This document shows, piece after piece, positions 7,588 to 17,248 of a stretch of DNA of 43,642 nucleotides. Source of the DNA: Pseudomonas sp. S37 (lineage in GTDB: Bacteria; Pseudomonadota; Gammaproteobacteria; Pseudomonadales; Pseudomonadaceae). Location of the stretch: positions 1 to 43,642 of the forward strand of contig NZ_JACVZC010000043.1 in the NCBI RefSeq assembly GCF_016658545.1, written 5' to 3'. The position numbers and the translations under genes were made by a program. The notes under the pieces were generated by a model that was not told the origin of the DNA, made no database searches, and saw only the letters and a list, made by a program, of their open reading frames with translations. Position 1 is the first letter of the stretch; the number at the start of each line of letters is the position of its first letter.

Positions 7588-8973
7588 ATGAGTGCGATCA
7601 GCAGCCTGACCCACGCCATCTCCCTCGACCCGTTCAGCGGCGAGCAGATTGGCGCCTACCCGTTCGACACCGACGCCGCACTGGAAGCGGCGCTGCAACG
7701 TGCCAAGGTTGGCTACCGCCAGTGGCGCCAAGTGTCGCTGGGTCAGCGCAGCGAGTACCTGCTCGCCTTGGCCAGCACCCTCGAAGCCAAGGCCGAAGCC
7801 TTTGCGCAAATGATCAGCCGCGAAATCGGCAAGCCGATCGCCCAGGCCCGTGGTGAAGTGGCCAAGTGCGTGGGCCTGTGCCGCTGGTACGCCGAACACG
7901 GCCCGGCGATGCTCGCTGCCGAGCCGACCCAGGTCGAAAAAGCCCGCATCGAATACCGCCCGCTGGGCCCGATCCTGGCGGTAATGCCGTGGAACTTCCC
8001 GGTCTGGCAGGTGCTGCGCGGCGCCGTGCCAGCGATTCTGGCGGGTAACACCTACGTGCTCAAGCACGCGCCCAACGTAATGGGCAGTGCTTACCTGATG
8101 GGCGAGCTGTTCAAGGACGCTGGCCTGCCTGAAGGTGTGTTCGAAGTGTTGAACGTGACCCCGGACGGCGTCACCCGTGCCATCAACGACCCGCGCATCG
8201 CCGCCGTGACCCTGACCGGCAGCGTGCGTGCCGGCATGGCGATTGGTGCCCAGGCCGGTGCCGCGCTGAAGAAATGCGTGCTGGAGCTGGGTGGTTCCGA
8301 CCCGTTCATCGTACTGGCTGACGCCGATCTGGATGCGGCCGTGAAGGCGGCGGTCATCGGCCGTTACCAGAACACCGGCCAGGTCTGCGCCGCGGCCAAG
8401 CGCCTGATCGTGGAAGAAAGCATTGCCGAGGAATTTACCCGTAAGTTCGTCGAGGCCACGCGCCAGCTGAAAGTCGGCAACCCACTGGAAGACGACACCT
8501 ACATCGGCCCGATGGCCCGTTACGACCTGCGCGACGAGCTGGATGGCCAGGTCCAGGCGACCCTCGCCGAAGGTGCCACCCTGCTGCTGGGCGGCAACAA
8601 GGTGGAAGGCGTGGCCAACTTCTACGCACCGACCGTGTTCGCCAACGTCACCCCGGACATGACCGCATTCAAGCAGGAGCTGTTCGGCCCGGTAGCCGCG
8701 ATCATCACTGCACGTGACGCCGACCATGCGGTAGAGCTGGCCAACGACAGCGAATTCGGCCTGGCCTCGACCATCTACACCGCCGACTACGCGCTGGCTG
8801 AGCGCATGACTACGGCGCTGGATACCGGTGGCGTGTTCATCAACGGCTACTGCGCTTCCGACCCCCGTGTGGCGTTTGGTGGCGTGAAGAAGAGCGGTTT
8901 CGGGCGTGAACTGTCGCACTTTGGTGTGCGTGAGTTTACCAATGCCCAGACTGTGTGGCTGGATCGTAACTGA
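7588..8973 (+). CDS. sad: NAD(P)-dependent succinate-semialdehyde dehydrogenase, Sad type
   Basis: The 461-residue enzyme belongs to the aldehyde dehydrogenase superfamily. It should oxidise succinate semialdehyde to succinate in GABA/putrescine catabolism. Catalytic residues are present: Asn136 in MPWNFPVW, Lys159 in VLKHAP, the general base Glu233 in LELGGSDPF and the nucleophile Cys267 in NTGQVCAAAKR. Length and the N-terminal layout match E. coli Sad (YneI) rather than the longer GabD. The start at 7588 is preceded by CGAGAG. It is divergent from the LysR gene, which supports this subfamily call. Other semialdehydes are possible substrates. The polyamine genes 3 kb downstream fit a shared pathway. 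Confidence 0.88.
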   Translation: MSAISSLTHAISLDPFSGEQIGAYPFDTDAALEAALQRAKVGYRQWRQVSLGQRSEYLLALASTLEAKAEAFAQMISREIGKPIAQARGEVAKCVGLCRWYAEHGPAMLAAEPTQVEKARIEYRPLGPILAVMPWNFPVWQVLRGAVPAILAGNTYVLKHAPNVMGSAYLMGELFKDAGLPEGVFEVLNVTPDGVTRAINDPRIAAVTLTGSVRAGMAIGAQAGAALKKCVLELGGSDPFIVLADADLDAAVKAAVIGRYQNTGQVCAAAKRLIVEESIAEEFTRKFVEATRQLKVGNPLEDDTYIGPMARYDLRDELDGQVQATLAEGATLLLGGNKVEGVANFYAPTVFANVTPDMTAFKQELFGPVAAIITARDADHAVELANDSEFGLASTIYTADYALAERMTTALDTGGVFINGYCASDPRVAFGGVKKSGFGRELSHFGVREFTNAQTVWLDRN

Positions 8974-8994
8974 TCACAAGCGCTGGGGCCGCTT

Positions 8995-9095
8995 CGCGGC
9001 CCTGTGGGAGCGGGTTCACCCGCGAAGCAGGCGACACGGTGCCTGGCACCGGCTGCGCCGGTGTTCGCGGGTGAACCCGCTCCCACAGGGCCGCG
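8995..9095. repeat. REP pair forming a perfect 32-bp inverted repeat
   Basis: Arms 8995-9026 and 9064-9095 are exact reverse complements over 32 bases and include the GTGGGAGCGGGTTCACCCGC core. A smaller hairpin (CACCGGCTGCGCCGGTG) sits in the loop. It lies between the convergent sad and helicase genes, a usual place for a bidirectional transcription end. Confidence 0.93.
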
Positions 9096-9111
9096 GAGCG
9101 CCCTCAAATTT

Positions 9112-11022
9112 TTAATCCCTGACCTGGTCCTTGACCCAGTCCAGCATCCCTCCCGGCACGATCAATTCATGCCGCGCCCGCGAACAGGCGGTATACAACC
9201 CCGCCAGCATCCGCGCCCGTTCATTGCGGTTACCCGCCACCTGCGGCGCCACCATCAGCTCCGGCGACACCAACACCCGGGCAAACTCCATGTTCTTCAC
9301 ATCCCGCACCCGCCCCAGGAACAGCTTGGGCGCCTTGTCCCAGCGGTAGCGGCTCTTGGCCTTGGCAAAGTGCTCCGGTGTATAGCCCTTGCGCAGCATG
9401 CTGGCCACGGCGAGAAACGCCTTGTCGTCACCCTTGTCCTGCTCCAGCGCCTGCCAGCTTGGGTAACGGAACAGCATCGGATGGCGTGCCCGGGTGCCGT
9501 AGCGGTACAGCTCGATGCAGTCCTCGACAAACAGTTCGAAGTCCTTGCGGGCGCTTTTCAGCAAGATGAACGGCACGCCTTGGTGGGTCAGGCGCTGGAA
9601 CCAGCCAAACAGGCCCCATTCGTCATCGACGATCAGCGCCGTTGGCTGCTCCGGCACCGCCACCGCATCGAAGAAGCTGACCCGGGTGTAATGCTCGGCG
9701 CTGCCACTGAAGGCTGCCTGGATCGCCGCCGGGTGGGCCTGGATCAGCGGGTTGAGCACATTGTCCATCGCCGGCCCGGCGCGCAACGAGTGATCGATGC
9801 AGCGCTGGCGGATGAAGCTGCCATGGTGCGGGCTGAGGCCGTTGAGGTTCTGCAGTTCGTCCCCAAGGGCAATGATCGACTGGGGGCTGCGGTCGAGCAC
9901 GGCTAGCATGGGGGCCGACAGCTCGTGGGCCTCGTCGACGATGACGTGGGTGTAACGGTTGTCGATCACATAGTCGGTCAGCGACAGCAGCTTGACCCGG
10001 TGGTAGTCGCGAACCGGCAGCTGGATTTCCCGCGCTGAGGGGCGAATCAGCTCTTGCCAGTACAGCCGCGCCTTCTCCAGCAGCACTTCCTGGTCCAGCG
10101 GCGACATACCGGGCCCGGCCCATGGCAGGTGATGCAGCTGCAGCTGGGCGTCGGCACTGTAGCAAAACGTACGTACGGCGCGGATGCACAAGGCAACCAC
10201 ATCGCGGGCGGCAAGCGGGCCGATGTCGGGGATGGCCAGCCAGCGCACCACCTGCGCCTCCTGCGGGCGCCATGACCGCTTGGTGCGGTACGGGTCGCGC
10301 AGGCGCCAGCCGTTGCTGGTGAGGTCGCGGTTGAGCAGCTCGTCTGCCAGCTGGCCGAAGGTCAGCGCAGTGTAGTCAGCCGCGTCCTTGACCCGCGCCT
10401 GCAGCGCACGCAACTGGCCTTCGGTCAGGGCCAGCAGCAAGGTGCGCTGTGGTTCCAGCAGGCGGGCGAACTGGTGAATCAGGAAGGTCTTGCCAGTACC
10501 GGCAAAGCCCTGCACGGCCACCGATTCGTCGATGCCACTGAGGAATTCGCGCAGCAGGCGGTTCTGTTGATCACTGAGCATCAGGTCGCTGGCCAGCGAC
10601 GGCAGGTACACCGGGTGCAGGGGTGTGGCCCGCTGGCGATAGCGTTCGGCGAACTGGAAATTCCACTGGCCTTCGGCATCCAGCAGTTCGTCAGCCTGGT
10701 ATTCCACTTCATCGCTGAGCAAGGCGATGCCGTTCTCGCCAAGCGTGCCCAGGCCCATGGCAAAGGCTTCATGGTCGAAATGCTGCGCTACCTGGCCCTG
10801 GAAGCGCCCGGGCGCAGCGATTTCCACTTCATTGGCGATGCGCACGATTTCAGCGAAACGGCGCTCTTGTGCGTCGGCCGAGGCGGTTGCGGGCTGGCGT
10901 GGCAGGTTTTGCACGAACAGTACGGCAGCAGCTTCGAGGAGGCTGGTGGTGCTGAAGAAGTCGGTGGTGGGCGTGCTGGCGAGGCGGTCGGCCTGGTCGC
11001 TGGGCAAAGGCAGGTAGAACAT
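9112..11022 (-). CDS. Superfamily 1 (UvrD/Rep-like) helicase or ATPase
   Basis: The 636-residue protein carries motor motifs of superfamily 1 helicases: Walker A GFAGTGKT (about 172-179), DEAH Walker B in VIVDEAHE (363-366), motif III GDELQNL (387-393) and an arginine-finger motif VI in TACSRARHEL (about 611-619). About 170 residues precede Walker A and lack nuclease motifs that I can recognise. The protein is shorter than UvrD (about 720) and closer to stand-alone DNA/RNA-helicase-like ATPases of pseudomonads. The ATG at 11022 is preferred because GAGG lies five bases upstream; a GTG at 11028 overlaps that Shine-Dalgarno. It is flanked by REP pairs and shows no operon partner. DNA repair or recombination is a reasonable but unproven role. 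Confidence 0.85.
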   Translation of the reverse strand: MFYLPLPSDQADRLASTPTTDFFSTTSLLEAAAVLFVQNLPRQPATASADAQERRFAEIVRIANEVEIAAPGRFQGQVAQHFDHEAFAMGLGTLGENGIALLSDEVEYQADELLDAEGQWNFQFAERYRQRATPLHPVYLPSLASDLMLSDQQNRLLREFLSGIDESVAVQGFAGTGKTFLIHQFARLLEPQRTLLLALTEGQLRALQARVKDAADYTALTFGQLADELLNRDLTSNGWRLRDPYRTKRSWRPQEAQVVRWLAIPDIGPLAARDVVALCIRAVRTFCYSADAQLQLHHLPWAGPGMSPLDQEVLLEKARLYWQELIRPSAREIQLPVRDYHRVKLLSLTDYVIDNRYTHVIVDEAHELSAPMLAVLDRSPQSIIALGDELQNLNGLSPHHGSFIRQRCIDHSLRAGPAMDNVLNPLIQAHPAAIQAAFSGSAEHYTRVSFFDAVAVPEQPTALIVDDEWGLFGWFQRLTHQGVPFILLKSARKDFELFVEDCIELYRYGTRARHPMLFRYPSWQALEQDKGDDKAFLAVASMLRKGYTPEHFAKAKSRYRWDKAPKLFLGRVRDVKNMEFARVLVSPELMVAPQVAGNRNERARMLAGLYTACSRARHELIVPGGMLDWVKDQVRD

Positions 11023-11099
11023 CGGCACCTCGGGTGGAAACAGGGTGGCACGATAGCAATTTTCGGCGTTGGGTGCTGGAATTCAGTGTTGCCTGGGCT

Positions 11100-11192
11100 G
11101 GCCTCTTCGCGGGTGAACCCGCTCCCACAGGAGACTTCACAATCTGAGCCTGGAGTAATCCTGTGGGAGCGGGTTTACCCCGCGAAGAGGCC
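11100..11192. repeat. Inverted REP pair with a one-base insertion
   Basis: Left arm 11100-11131 and right arm 11160-11192 are inverted copies of the GTGGGAGCGGGTT REP family. The right arm has one extra C in its ACCCC segment, which would bulge in the hairpin. It lies between the 5' end of the helicase gene and the 3' end of the AraC-type gene. Confidence 0.9.
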
Positions 11193-11211
11193 AGTAGCAG
11201 CCCCCCCAACC

Positions 11212-12111
11212 TCACCCCCTGCCCCGCTTCAAGGTCTCGCTGGGAAACTCCTTGAACAACTGCCGATAACTCTCTGAAAACCTTCCCAAATGCCAGAACG
11301 ACCAGCGCATCGCCACCTCGGCCACAGTCACCCCGCCACCGCGCAACAGATCACGCCGCGCGCCGTTCAACCGGCGCAACCGCAGCCAGTGCGCCGGCGG
11401 CATGCCTGTAAATGCCTTGAACGCCTGCTGCAACTGGCGCAGGGAAACCCCGGCCACTGCTGCCAGCTCCACCAGGTTCAGCGTTTCTTCGGGGCAGTCG
11501 GCCGCCCACTCACTGACCCGGCGCATGATTGCCCGTTCCTCGTCGCGCCGCCCCAGGGCCACGCCCTGCAAGCGCTGGCAGGCGTTGTCGAGAATGAACA
11601 GGCAGTCTTCCAGCAGTTGCTCAGCCAGGGCTTGCCCCTGTAACGGGCAATCGGCCTCGCCCAAGCGCGTCAAGGTGGCGCTCAGCCAACTGCCGAACAG
11701 GGCATTCTGCCCGCTGCCCAGCGGCACCATGAACAAACCGTCGAGCCGTTGCGGGTCCAGGCCATGGCTGGCGAGAAAGGCCTGGTCGAACACCACGGCC
11801 ACTTCCTGATAGTTCTCCGGGGTGATCCAGATGTTGCGGCTTTGCTCATTGAGCAGATACAGGCTGTTTTCGCTCTGGTCGAAGCAGAACGCCAGCGAAC
11901 CGCTGGGCGCGCGGAAGAACTGCTCGACGCGGGTATTGAGCCGTTCCTCGTAAACCTCCACGCCATCGAGCCCCAGGCAGCGCAACTGGCCGCTGAAGTG
12001 CCCTGGCGACATTTGCCGGTATTGCTGCTGCCAACCGGGGGTGGCGCGGACTTGCTCGGTCACATCCGAGGTGTGGAAAGCTTGAACCTGCAAGGCATTG
12101 GGCGTTGTCAC
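11212..12111 (-). CDS. AraC-family transcriptional regulator
   Basis: The product (299 residues from the GTG at 12111) ends in a typical AraC double helix-turn-helix: LVELAAVAGVSLRQLQQAFK and a second helix around VAEVAMRWSFWHLGRFSESY, near residues 215-295. The N-terminal about 190 residues are a divergent sensory domain. The GTG at 12111 is chosen because AGGA lies six bases upstream; an upstream GTG at 12129 gives 305 residues but has weaker ribosome-binding sequence. It is divergent from the glutamylputrescine synthetase gene, so control of the polyamine block by putrescine or a breakdown product is the natural inference. Confidence 0.88.
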   Translation of the reverse strand: MTTPNALQVQAFHTSDVTEQVRATPGWQQQYRQMSPGHFSGQLRCLGLDGVEVYEERLNTRVEQFFRAPSGSLAFCFDQSENSLYLLNEQSRNIWITPENYQEVAVVFDQAFLASHGLDPQRLDGLFMVPLGSGQNALFGSWLSATLTRLGEADCPLQGQALAEQLLEDCLFILDNACQRLQGVALGRRDEERAIMRRVSEWAADCPEETLNLVELAAVAGVSLRQLQQAFKAFTGMPPAHWLRLRRLNGARRDLLRGGGVTVAEVAMRWSFWHLGRFSESYRQLFKEFPSETLKRGRG

Positions 12112-12263
12112 GCTGGGTCCTGGTTGCACTCTTTTGGTGCATTGATTACTGAAGAAAGTGGATAGATGGCTTTACGGGCCTGAGGCCAAGATAGTCTCCA
12201 GCGCGTCACCTGGGAAGTCACCGGCACCTGCCGCGCACACAAAAACCCAACCAAGAGGTCTGT

Positions 12264-13622
12264 ATGAACGCCCCCTTCGATCAGCTGTCCACCTGGCTGA
12301 AAGAACACCGGATCACCGAAGTCGAATGCGTGATCAGCGACCTGACCGGCATTGCCCGCGGCAAGATCGCACCGACCGCCAAGTTCCTCCACGAGCGTGG
12401 CATGCGCCTGCCCGAAAGCGTGCTGCTGCAAACGGTCACCGGCGACTACGTTGACGACGACATCTACTACAACCTGCTCGACGCCGCCGACATCGACATG
12501 GTCTGCCGCCCCGACCCCACCGCTGTGTACCAGATCCCATGGGCGATCGAGCCGACCGCGATCGTGATCCACGACACCTTCGACAAGCAAGGCAACCCCA
12601 TCGAGCTGTCGCCGCGCAACGTGTTGAAGAAAGTGCTCAAGCTTTATGCCGACAAAGGCTGGCAGCCGATTGTCGCGCCTGAGATGGAGTTCTACCTGAC
12701 CAAGCGCTGCGAAGACCCGGACTTGCCACTGCAAGTGCCACTGGGGCGTTCGGGCCGTGCCGAAAGCGGTCGCCAGTCGTTCTCGATCGATGCCGCCAAC
12801 GAATTCGACCCGTTGTTCGAGGACGTCTACGACTGGTGCGAAATCCAGGGGCTGGACCTGGATACACTGATCCACGAAGACGGCCCGGCGCAGATGGAGA
12901 TCAACTTCCGCCACGGCGACGCGCTGGACCTGGCCGACCAGATCACCGTGTTCAAGCGCACCATGCGTGAGGCGGCGCTCAAGCACAACGTGGCGGCCAC
13001 GTTCATGGCCAAGCCGATCACCGACGAGCCGGGCAGTGCCATGCACCTGCACCAGAGCGTGGTCGACATCGCCACCGGCAAGCCGATCTTCGCCAACGCA
13101 GACGGCAGCATGAGCCAGCTGTTCCTGCACCATATCGGCGGCTTGCAGAAGTACATCCCCAAGCTGTTGCCGATGTTTGCACCCAACGTCAACTCGTTCC
13201 GCCGCTTCCTGCCGGACACCTCGGCACCGGTCAACGTCGAGTGGGGTGAAGAAAACCGCACTGCCGGCCTGCGCGTGCCCACCTCCGGCCCCGAGGCGAT
13301 GCGCGTGGAGAACCGCCTGCCGGGCGCCGATGCCAACCCGTACCTGGCCATCGCCGCCAGCTTGCTGTGCGGTTACCTGGGCATGGTCGAGCAGATAGAC
13401 CCCAGCGCACCGGTGCAGGGCCGTGCCTACGAACGGCGCAACCTGCGCCTGCCGATCACCATCGAAGATGCGCTGCAGCACATGGAAGACTGCGAGACCG
13501 TGCAGCAGTACCTGGGCAAGCAGTTCGTCCAGGGCTACGTGGCGGTCAAGCGCGCCGAGCACGAGAACTACAAGCGGGTAATCAGTTCGTGGGAGCGAGA
13601 GTTCCTGATGCTGAGCGTCTGA
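12264..13622 (+). CDS. puuA: Gamma-glutamylputrescine synthetase (glutamine synthetase family)
   Basis: The 452-residue enzyme is a class-I glutamine synthetase-like ligase. It keeps active-site segments APEMEFYL, QMEINFRHGD, GSAMHLHQS, NSFRRF and EWGEENRTAGLRVP. Members of this subgroup (PuuA, SpuI) join glutamate to putrescine or another polyamine with ATP, the first step of the gamma-glutamyl pathway. It lacks the adenylylation-loop context of GlnA and is shorter than GlnA. It starts at 12264 with AAGAGG upstream. Binding-protein and oxidase genes follow in the same direction, forming a catabolic unit interrupted only by a REP pair. The exact amine (putrescine, spermidine or another) is not fixed by the sequence. 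Confidence 0.87.
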   Translation: MNAPFDQLSTWLKEHRITEVECVISDLTGIARGKIAPTAKFLHERGMRLPESVLLQTVTGDYVDDDIYYNLLDAADIDMVCRPDPTAVYQIPWAIEPTAIVIHDTFDKQGNPIELSPRNVLKKVLKLYADKGWQPIVAPEMEFYLTKRCEDPDLPLQVPLGRSGRAESGRQSFSIDAANEFDPLFEDVYDWCEIQGLDLDTLIHEDGPAQMEINFRHGDALDLADQITVFKRTMREAALKHNVAATFMAKPITDEPGSAMHLHQSVVDIATGKPIFANADGSMSQLFLHHIGGLQKYIPKLLPMFAPNVNSFRRFLPDTSAPVNVEWGEENRTAGLRVPTSGPEAMRVENRLPGADANPYLAIAASLLCGYLGMVEQIDPSAPVQGRAYERRNLRLPITIEDALQHMEDCETVQQYLGKQFVQGYVAVKRAEHENYKRVISSWEREFLMLSV

Positions 13623-13649
13623 CTGTTCGCAGTACCTGTGTAAATACCT

Positions 13650-14883
<1,234 letters not shown>

Positions 14884-14896
14884 GTCGAGAACGCCC

Positions 14897-16192
14897 ATGT
14901 CTTTCAATACCCAACACGCCGCCTCGTACTACGCCGCCACGGCGCGCGATGCGGCACCTTACCCCAGCCTGGACACTGAACTCAGCGCAGACGTATGCGT
15001 GGTCGGTGGCGGGCTGACCGGGGTCAACACCGCCCTGGAGCTGGCCGAGCGCGGCCTGTCGGTAGTGCTGCTGGAAGGCCGGCGCATCGGCTGGGGTGCC
15101 AGTGGGCGCAATGGCGGCCAGCTGATTCGCGGCATCGGCCATGATGTCAGCGGCTTTGCCCGGCATGTCGGCCAGGATGGCGTGCGCTACCTGAAACAGG
15201 CCGGTATCGACTCGGTGGAGCTGGTGGCCGAGCGCATCGCCCGCTACGGCATTGCCTGCGACCTGCGTTGGGGCTTCTGCGAGCTCGCCAACACCCCTGC
15301 CCAGTTCGCCGCCTTCAAGGATGAACAGGATGACCTGGCAACGCTCGGCTATCGCCCTGAAACGCGCCTGGTTGGCGCTGGGCAGCTGCACGAGATTGTC
15401 GCCAGCGACCAGTATGCTGGCGGCCTGGTCGACATGGGCTCGGGCCACCTGCACCCGCTTGACCTGGTGCAAGGCGAAGCGCGTGCAGCCCACAGCCTGG
15501 GCGTACGCATCTTCGAGCAAAGCCCGGTACTGCGCATCGAACACGGCCCCAGCGTGACCCTGCACACGGCACGCGGCAAGGTCCGCGCAAGCAGCCTGGT
15601 ACTGGGCTGCAACGCTCACCTCGACGAACTGGAACCGCGCCTGAGCGGCAAGGTGCTGCCAGCCGGCAGCTACGTGGTGGCCACCGAGCCCTTGCCCGAA
15701 GCGCTGGCCAGCCGCCTGATCCCGCAGAACATGGCGCTGTGCGACCAGAAAGTCGGCCTGGACTACTACCGCCTCACCGCCGAGCGCCGCCTGCTGTTTG
15801 GCGGCGCCTGCCACTATTCCGGGCGCGACCCCAAGGACATCGCCGCCTACATGCGGCCCAAGGTGCTGAAGGTGTTCCCGCAACTGGCCAAAGTGCGCAT
15901 CGACTACCAGTGGGGCGGCATGATCGGCATCACCGCCAACCGCTTCCCCCAAGTCGGGCGCCTGAGCCAGCACCCTAATGTGTATTACGCCCAGGGGTAT
16001 TCCGGGCATGGCCTGAACGTGACGCACTGGACGGCAAAACTGCTGGCCGAAAGCATCGCCCTTGGCCACAGCCACGGCCTGGATGTGTTCAGTGCCGTAC
16101 CGCACCTGACCTTCCCCGGTGGCAAGGCACTGCGCTCGCCACTGCTGGCGCTGGGGATGCTGTGGTACCGGTTGCGGGAAGCGTTGGGTTAA
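14897..16192 (+). CDS. puuB: FAD-dependent gamma-glutamylputrescine oxidase (PuuB/OrdL-like)
   Basis: The 431-residue flavoprotein is of the D-amino-acid oxidase (DAO) fold. It starts with a Rossmann motif at about residues 34-42 (CVVGGGLTG) and has the ASGRNGGQ motif typical of PuuB/OrdL enzymes. The C-terminus carries YYAQGYSGHGLN, which closes the FAD site. The enzyme should oxidise gamma-glutamylputrescine to the aldehyde with release of ammonia and peroxide, the second step after puuA. It lies 13 bases after the binding-protein gene in one operon. The later pathway enzymes (dehydrogenase, hydrolase) are not adjacent, though a semialdehyde dehydrogenase gene lies upstream at 7588. Confidence 0.88.
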   Translation: MSFNTQHAASYYAATARDAAPYPSLDTELSADVCVVGGGLTGVNTALELAERGLSVVLLEGRRIGWGASGRNGGQLIRGIGHDVSGFARHVGQDGVRYLKQAGIDSVELVAERIARYGIACDLRWGFCELANTPAQFAAFKDEQDDLATLGYRPETRLVGAGQLHEIVASDQYAGGLVDMGSGHLHPLDLVQGEARAAHSLGVRIFEQSPVLRIEHGPSVTLHTARGKVRASSLVLGCNAHLDELEPRLSGKVLPAGSYVVATEPLPEALASRLIPQNMALCDQKVGLDYYRLTAERRLLFGGACHYSGRDPKDIAAYMRPKVLKVFPQLAKVRIDYQWGGMIGITANRFPQVGRLSQHPNVYYAQGYSGHGLNVTHWTAKLLAESIALGHSHGLDVFSAVPHLTFPGGKALRSPLLALGMLWYRLREALG

Positions 16193-16211
16193 CAGGCCGA
16201 TAATGCTTTGA

Positions 16212-16237
16212 GCGGGCTCCTGTGGGCCCGAGCCCGC
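16212..16237 (+). terminator. Stem-loop after the polyamine operon
   Basis: GCGGGCTC (16212-16219) pairs exactly with GAGCCCGC (16230-16237) around a 10-base loop, 20 bases after the puuB stop codon. No T-run follows, so it is not a textbook intrinsic terminator, but the position fits a transcript end or a stabilising stem. Confidence 0.5.
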
Positions 16238-16324
16238 CCAAATTCGCGCAACCAACAAGATGCTTTAGGTATTGCTGATAAAACCATGATTTTTATATAT
16301 TTTTAGCCAAATCAAACAAACTAC

Positions 16325-16630
16325 TTAAAGAAGAACGTTCAAGCCTTTGCTTTGTATGACGTTCAGGAGTTTCAAAGCAGGCCCGGAAGGGCTTGTTTCG
16401 CCCTGCTCCCACTTGCGCACGGTCGATGCACTGGTGTGCAAATGCATCGCAAAGACTGGTTGGCTAAAGTTGAGCGTTTCACGCAAGCGGCGGATGTCCA
16501 GCGCACTGAAATCTCGCACTGGTGCTGGACACAGTGCTTCATAATCCCGAAGCGTGACCTTGCTGATCGCACCGGCCTGATGCAGGGCTACAAGGTCCTC
16601 ACGTAACGATTCAATCAATTTGCTGCTCAC
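16325..16630 (-). CDS. XRE-family antitoxin (HigA/NadS-like)
   Basis: The 101-residue product has a C-terminal Cro/C1-type helix-turn-helix: LDIRRLRETLNFSQPVFAMH then TSASTVRKWEQGETSPSG, about residues 45-90. This is the usual form of HigA/NadS antitoxins, which bind both the toxin and their own promoter. The GTG at 16630 is chosen because GGAGG lies six bases before it; a longer open frame reaching 17071 is not this gene. The start lies inside the toxin gene, which ends at 16611, a 20-base overlap implying translational coupling. Toxin-first order is the HigBA arrangement. This short region is visibly poorer in GC than its neighbours, a sign of horizontal arrival. Confidence 0.88.
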   Translation of the reverse strand: MSSKLIESLREDLVALHQAGAISKVTLRDYEALCPAPVRDFSALDIRRLRETLNFSQPVFAMHLHTSASTVRKWEQGETSPSGPALKLLNVIQSKGLNVLL

Positions 16631-16994
16631 AGCAGACCTCCATAAGCACACCCGCTTGCAACGCCCGGCTGAGCGCCAACGGTGATAAATCCAGAAATAC
16701 CTTGCCCGCAAACCGTAATGCTTTCTGTTCTTCGTGGGTGATATTTGCCTTGTCGCTTTTGGCAAAGCCATGCAGGAACACGCATCGATTGCCAATACGG
16801 ACAGACAGCAGGGTTCGATAGCCGCCGCGTTTGCCTGCCTCATAGGCTGCCACCCGCTTTTTGAACAATTCACCGCCAAGGCTTGCGTCGACCAAGCCTC
16901 TACACATCTCATCCACTGCTTTGCAAAGCATTTCGTCACCGAGCCGGTGAGCGATTTGCCAACGCGCGAAGTCCTTGCGCTTGAAAATTTCCAT
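16611..16994 (-). CDS. RelE/HigB-type toxin
   Basis: The 127-residue protein resembles the RelE-like toxin family of HigB2/YgjN-type mRNA interferases. It has an N-terminal FKRKDFARW segment, the basic KRGGYRTLLSVR strand and the signature VFLHGFAKSDKANIT. These toxins cut ribosome-bound mRNA. It is the first gene of a two-gene operon and overlaps the antitoxin gene by 20 bases. The start ATG at 16994 has only a weak ribosome-binding sequence (GGG, seven bases upstream), in contrast to the strong one of the antitoxin, which would keep antitoxin in excess. Activity is inferred from family and layout. Confidence 0.87.
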   Translation of the reverse strand: MEIFKRKDFARWQIAHRLGDEMLCKAVDEMCRGLVDASLGGELFKKRVAAYEAGKRGGYRTLLSVRIGNRCVFLHGFAKSDKANITHEEQKALRFAGKVFLDLSPLALSRALQAGVLMEVCCEQQID

Positions 16995-17009
16995 TTCACA
17001 ACCCTAAAC

Positions 17010-17057
17010 ATACCCGTAACGGGCATAGTTTTCCAGCATGGAGCGCAGATGGAAAAC
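17010..17057 (-). promoter_or_regulatory. Double-palindrome operator region of the toxin-antitoxin operon
   Basis: Two dyads lie just upstream of the toxin start. ATACCCGT and ACGGGCAT (17010-17026) form an 8-bp dyad with one mismatch around a single central base. GTTTTCCA (17028-17035) and TGGAAAAC (17050-17057) form a perfect 8-bp dyad spaced by 14 bases, so half-site centres are 22 bp or two helix turns apart. Autorepression through such palindromes is the rule for HigBA-type operons; which dyad the antitoxin binds is not known. Confidence 0.55.
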
Positions 17058-17248
17058 CAGCAAGATCCCACGGTGCTGTAGGATTTTTCGACTGAAGACC
17101 GCGCTCCGCCAGGCAGATATACGCAGACGAACCTCTGCCGGCTAGTTAGGAGGGCGATTCATGATCACGGATTGAACTCACTTACTGGCCAACTGTCGCG
17201 CACCTGCTAGCGTTGTTGAGGCCAATCCATCATGGATGCCTCTTGATC

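Noticed and set aside
16325..17071. 248-residue frame as one fused protein over the toxin-antitoxin region
   Set aside because: Only the last about 100 residues look like a real protein (antitoxin). The rest reads the toxin gene in the wrong frame. GGAGG before GTG 16630 fixes the start.
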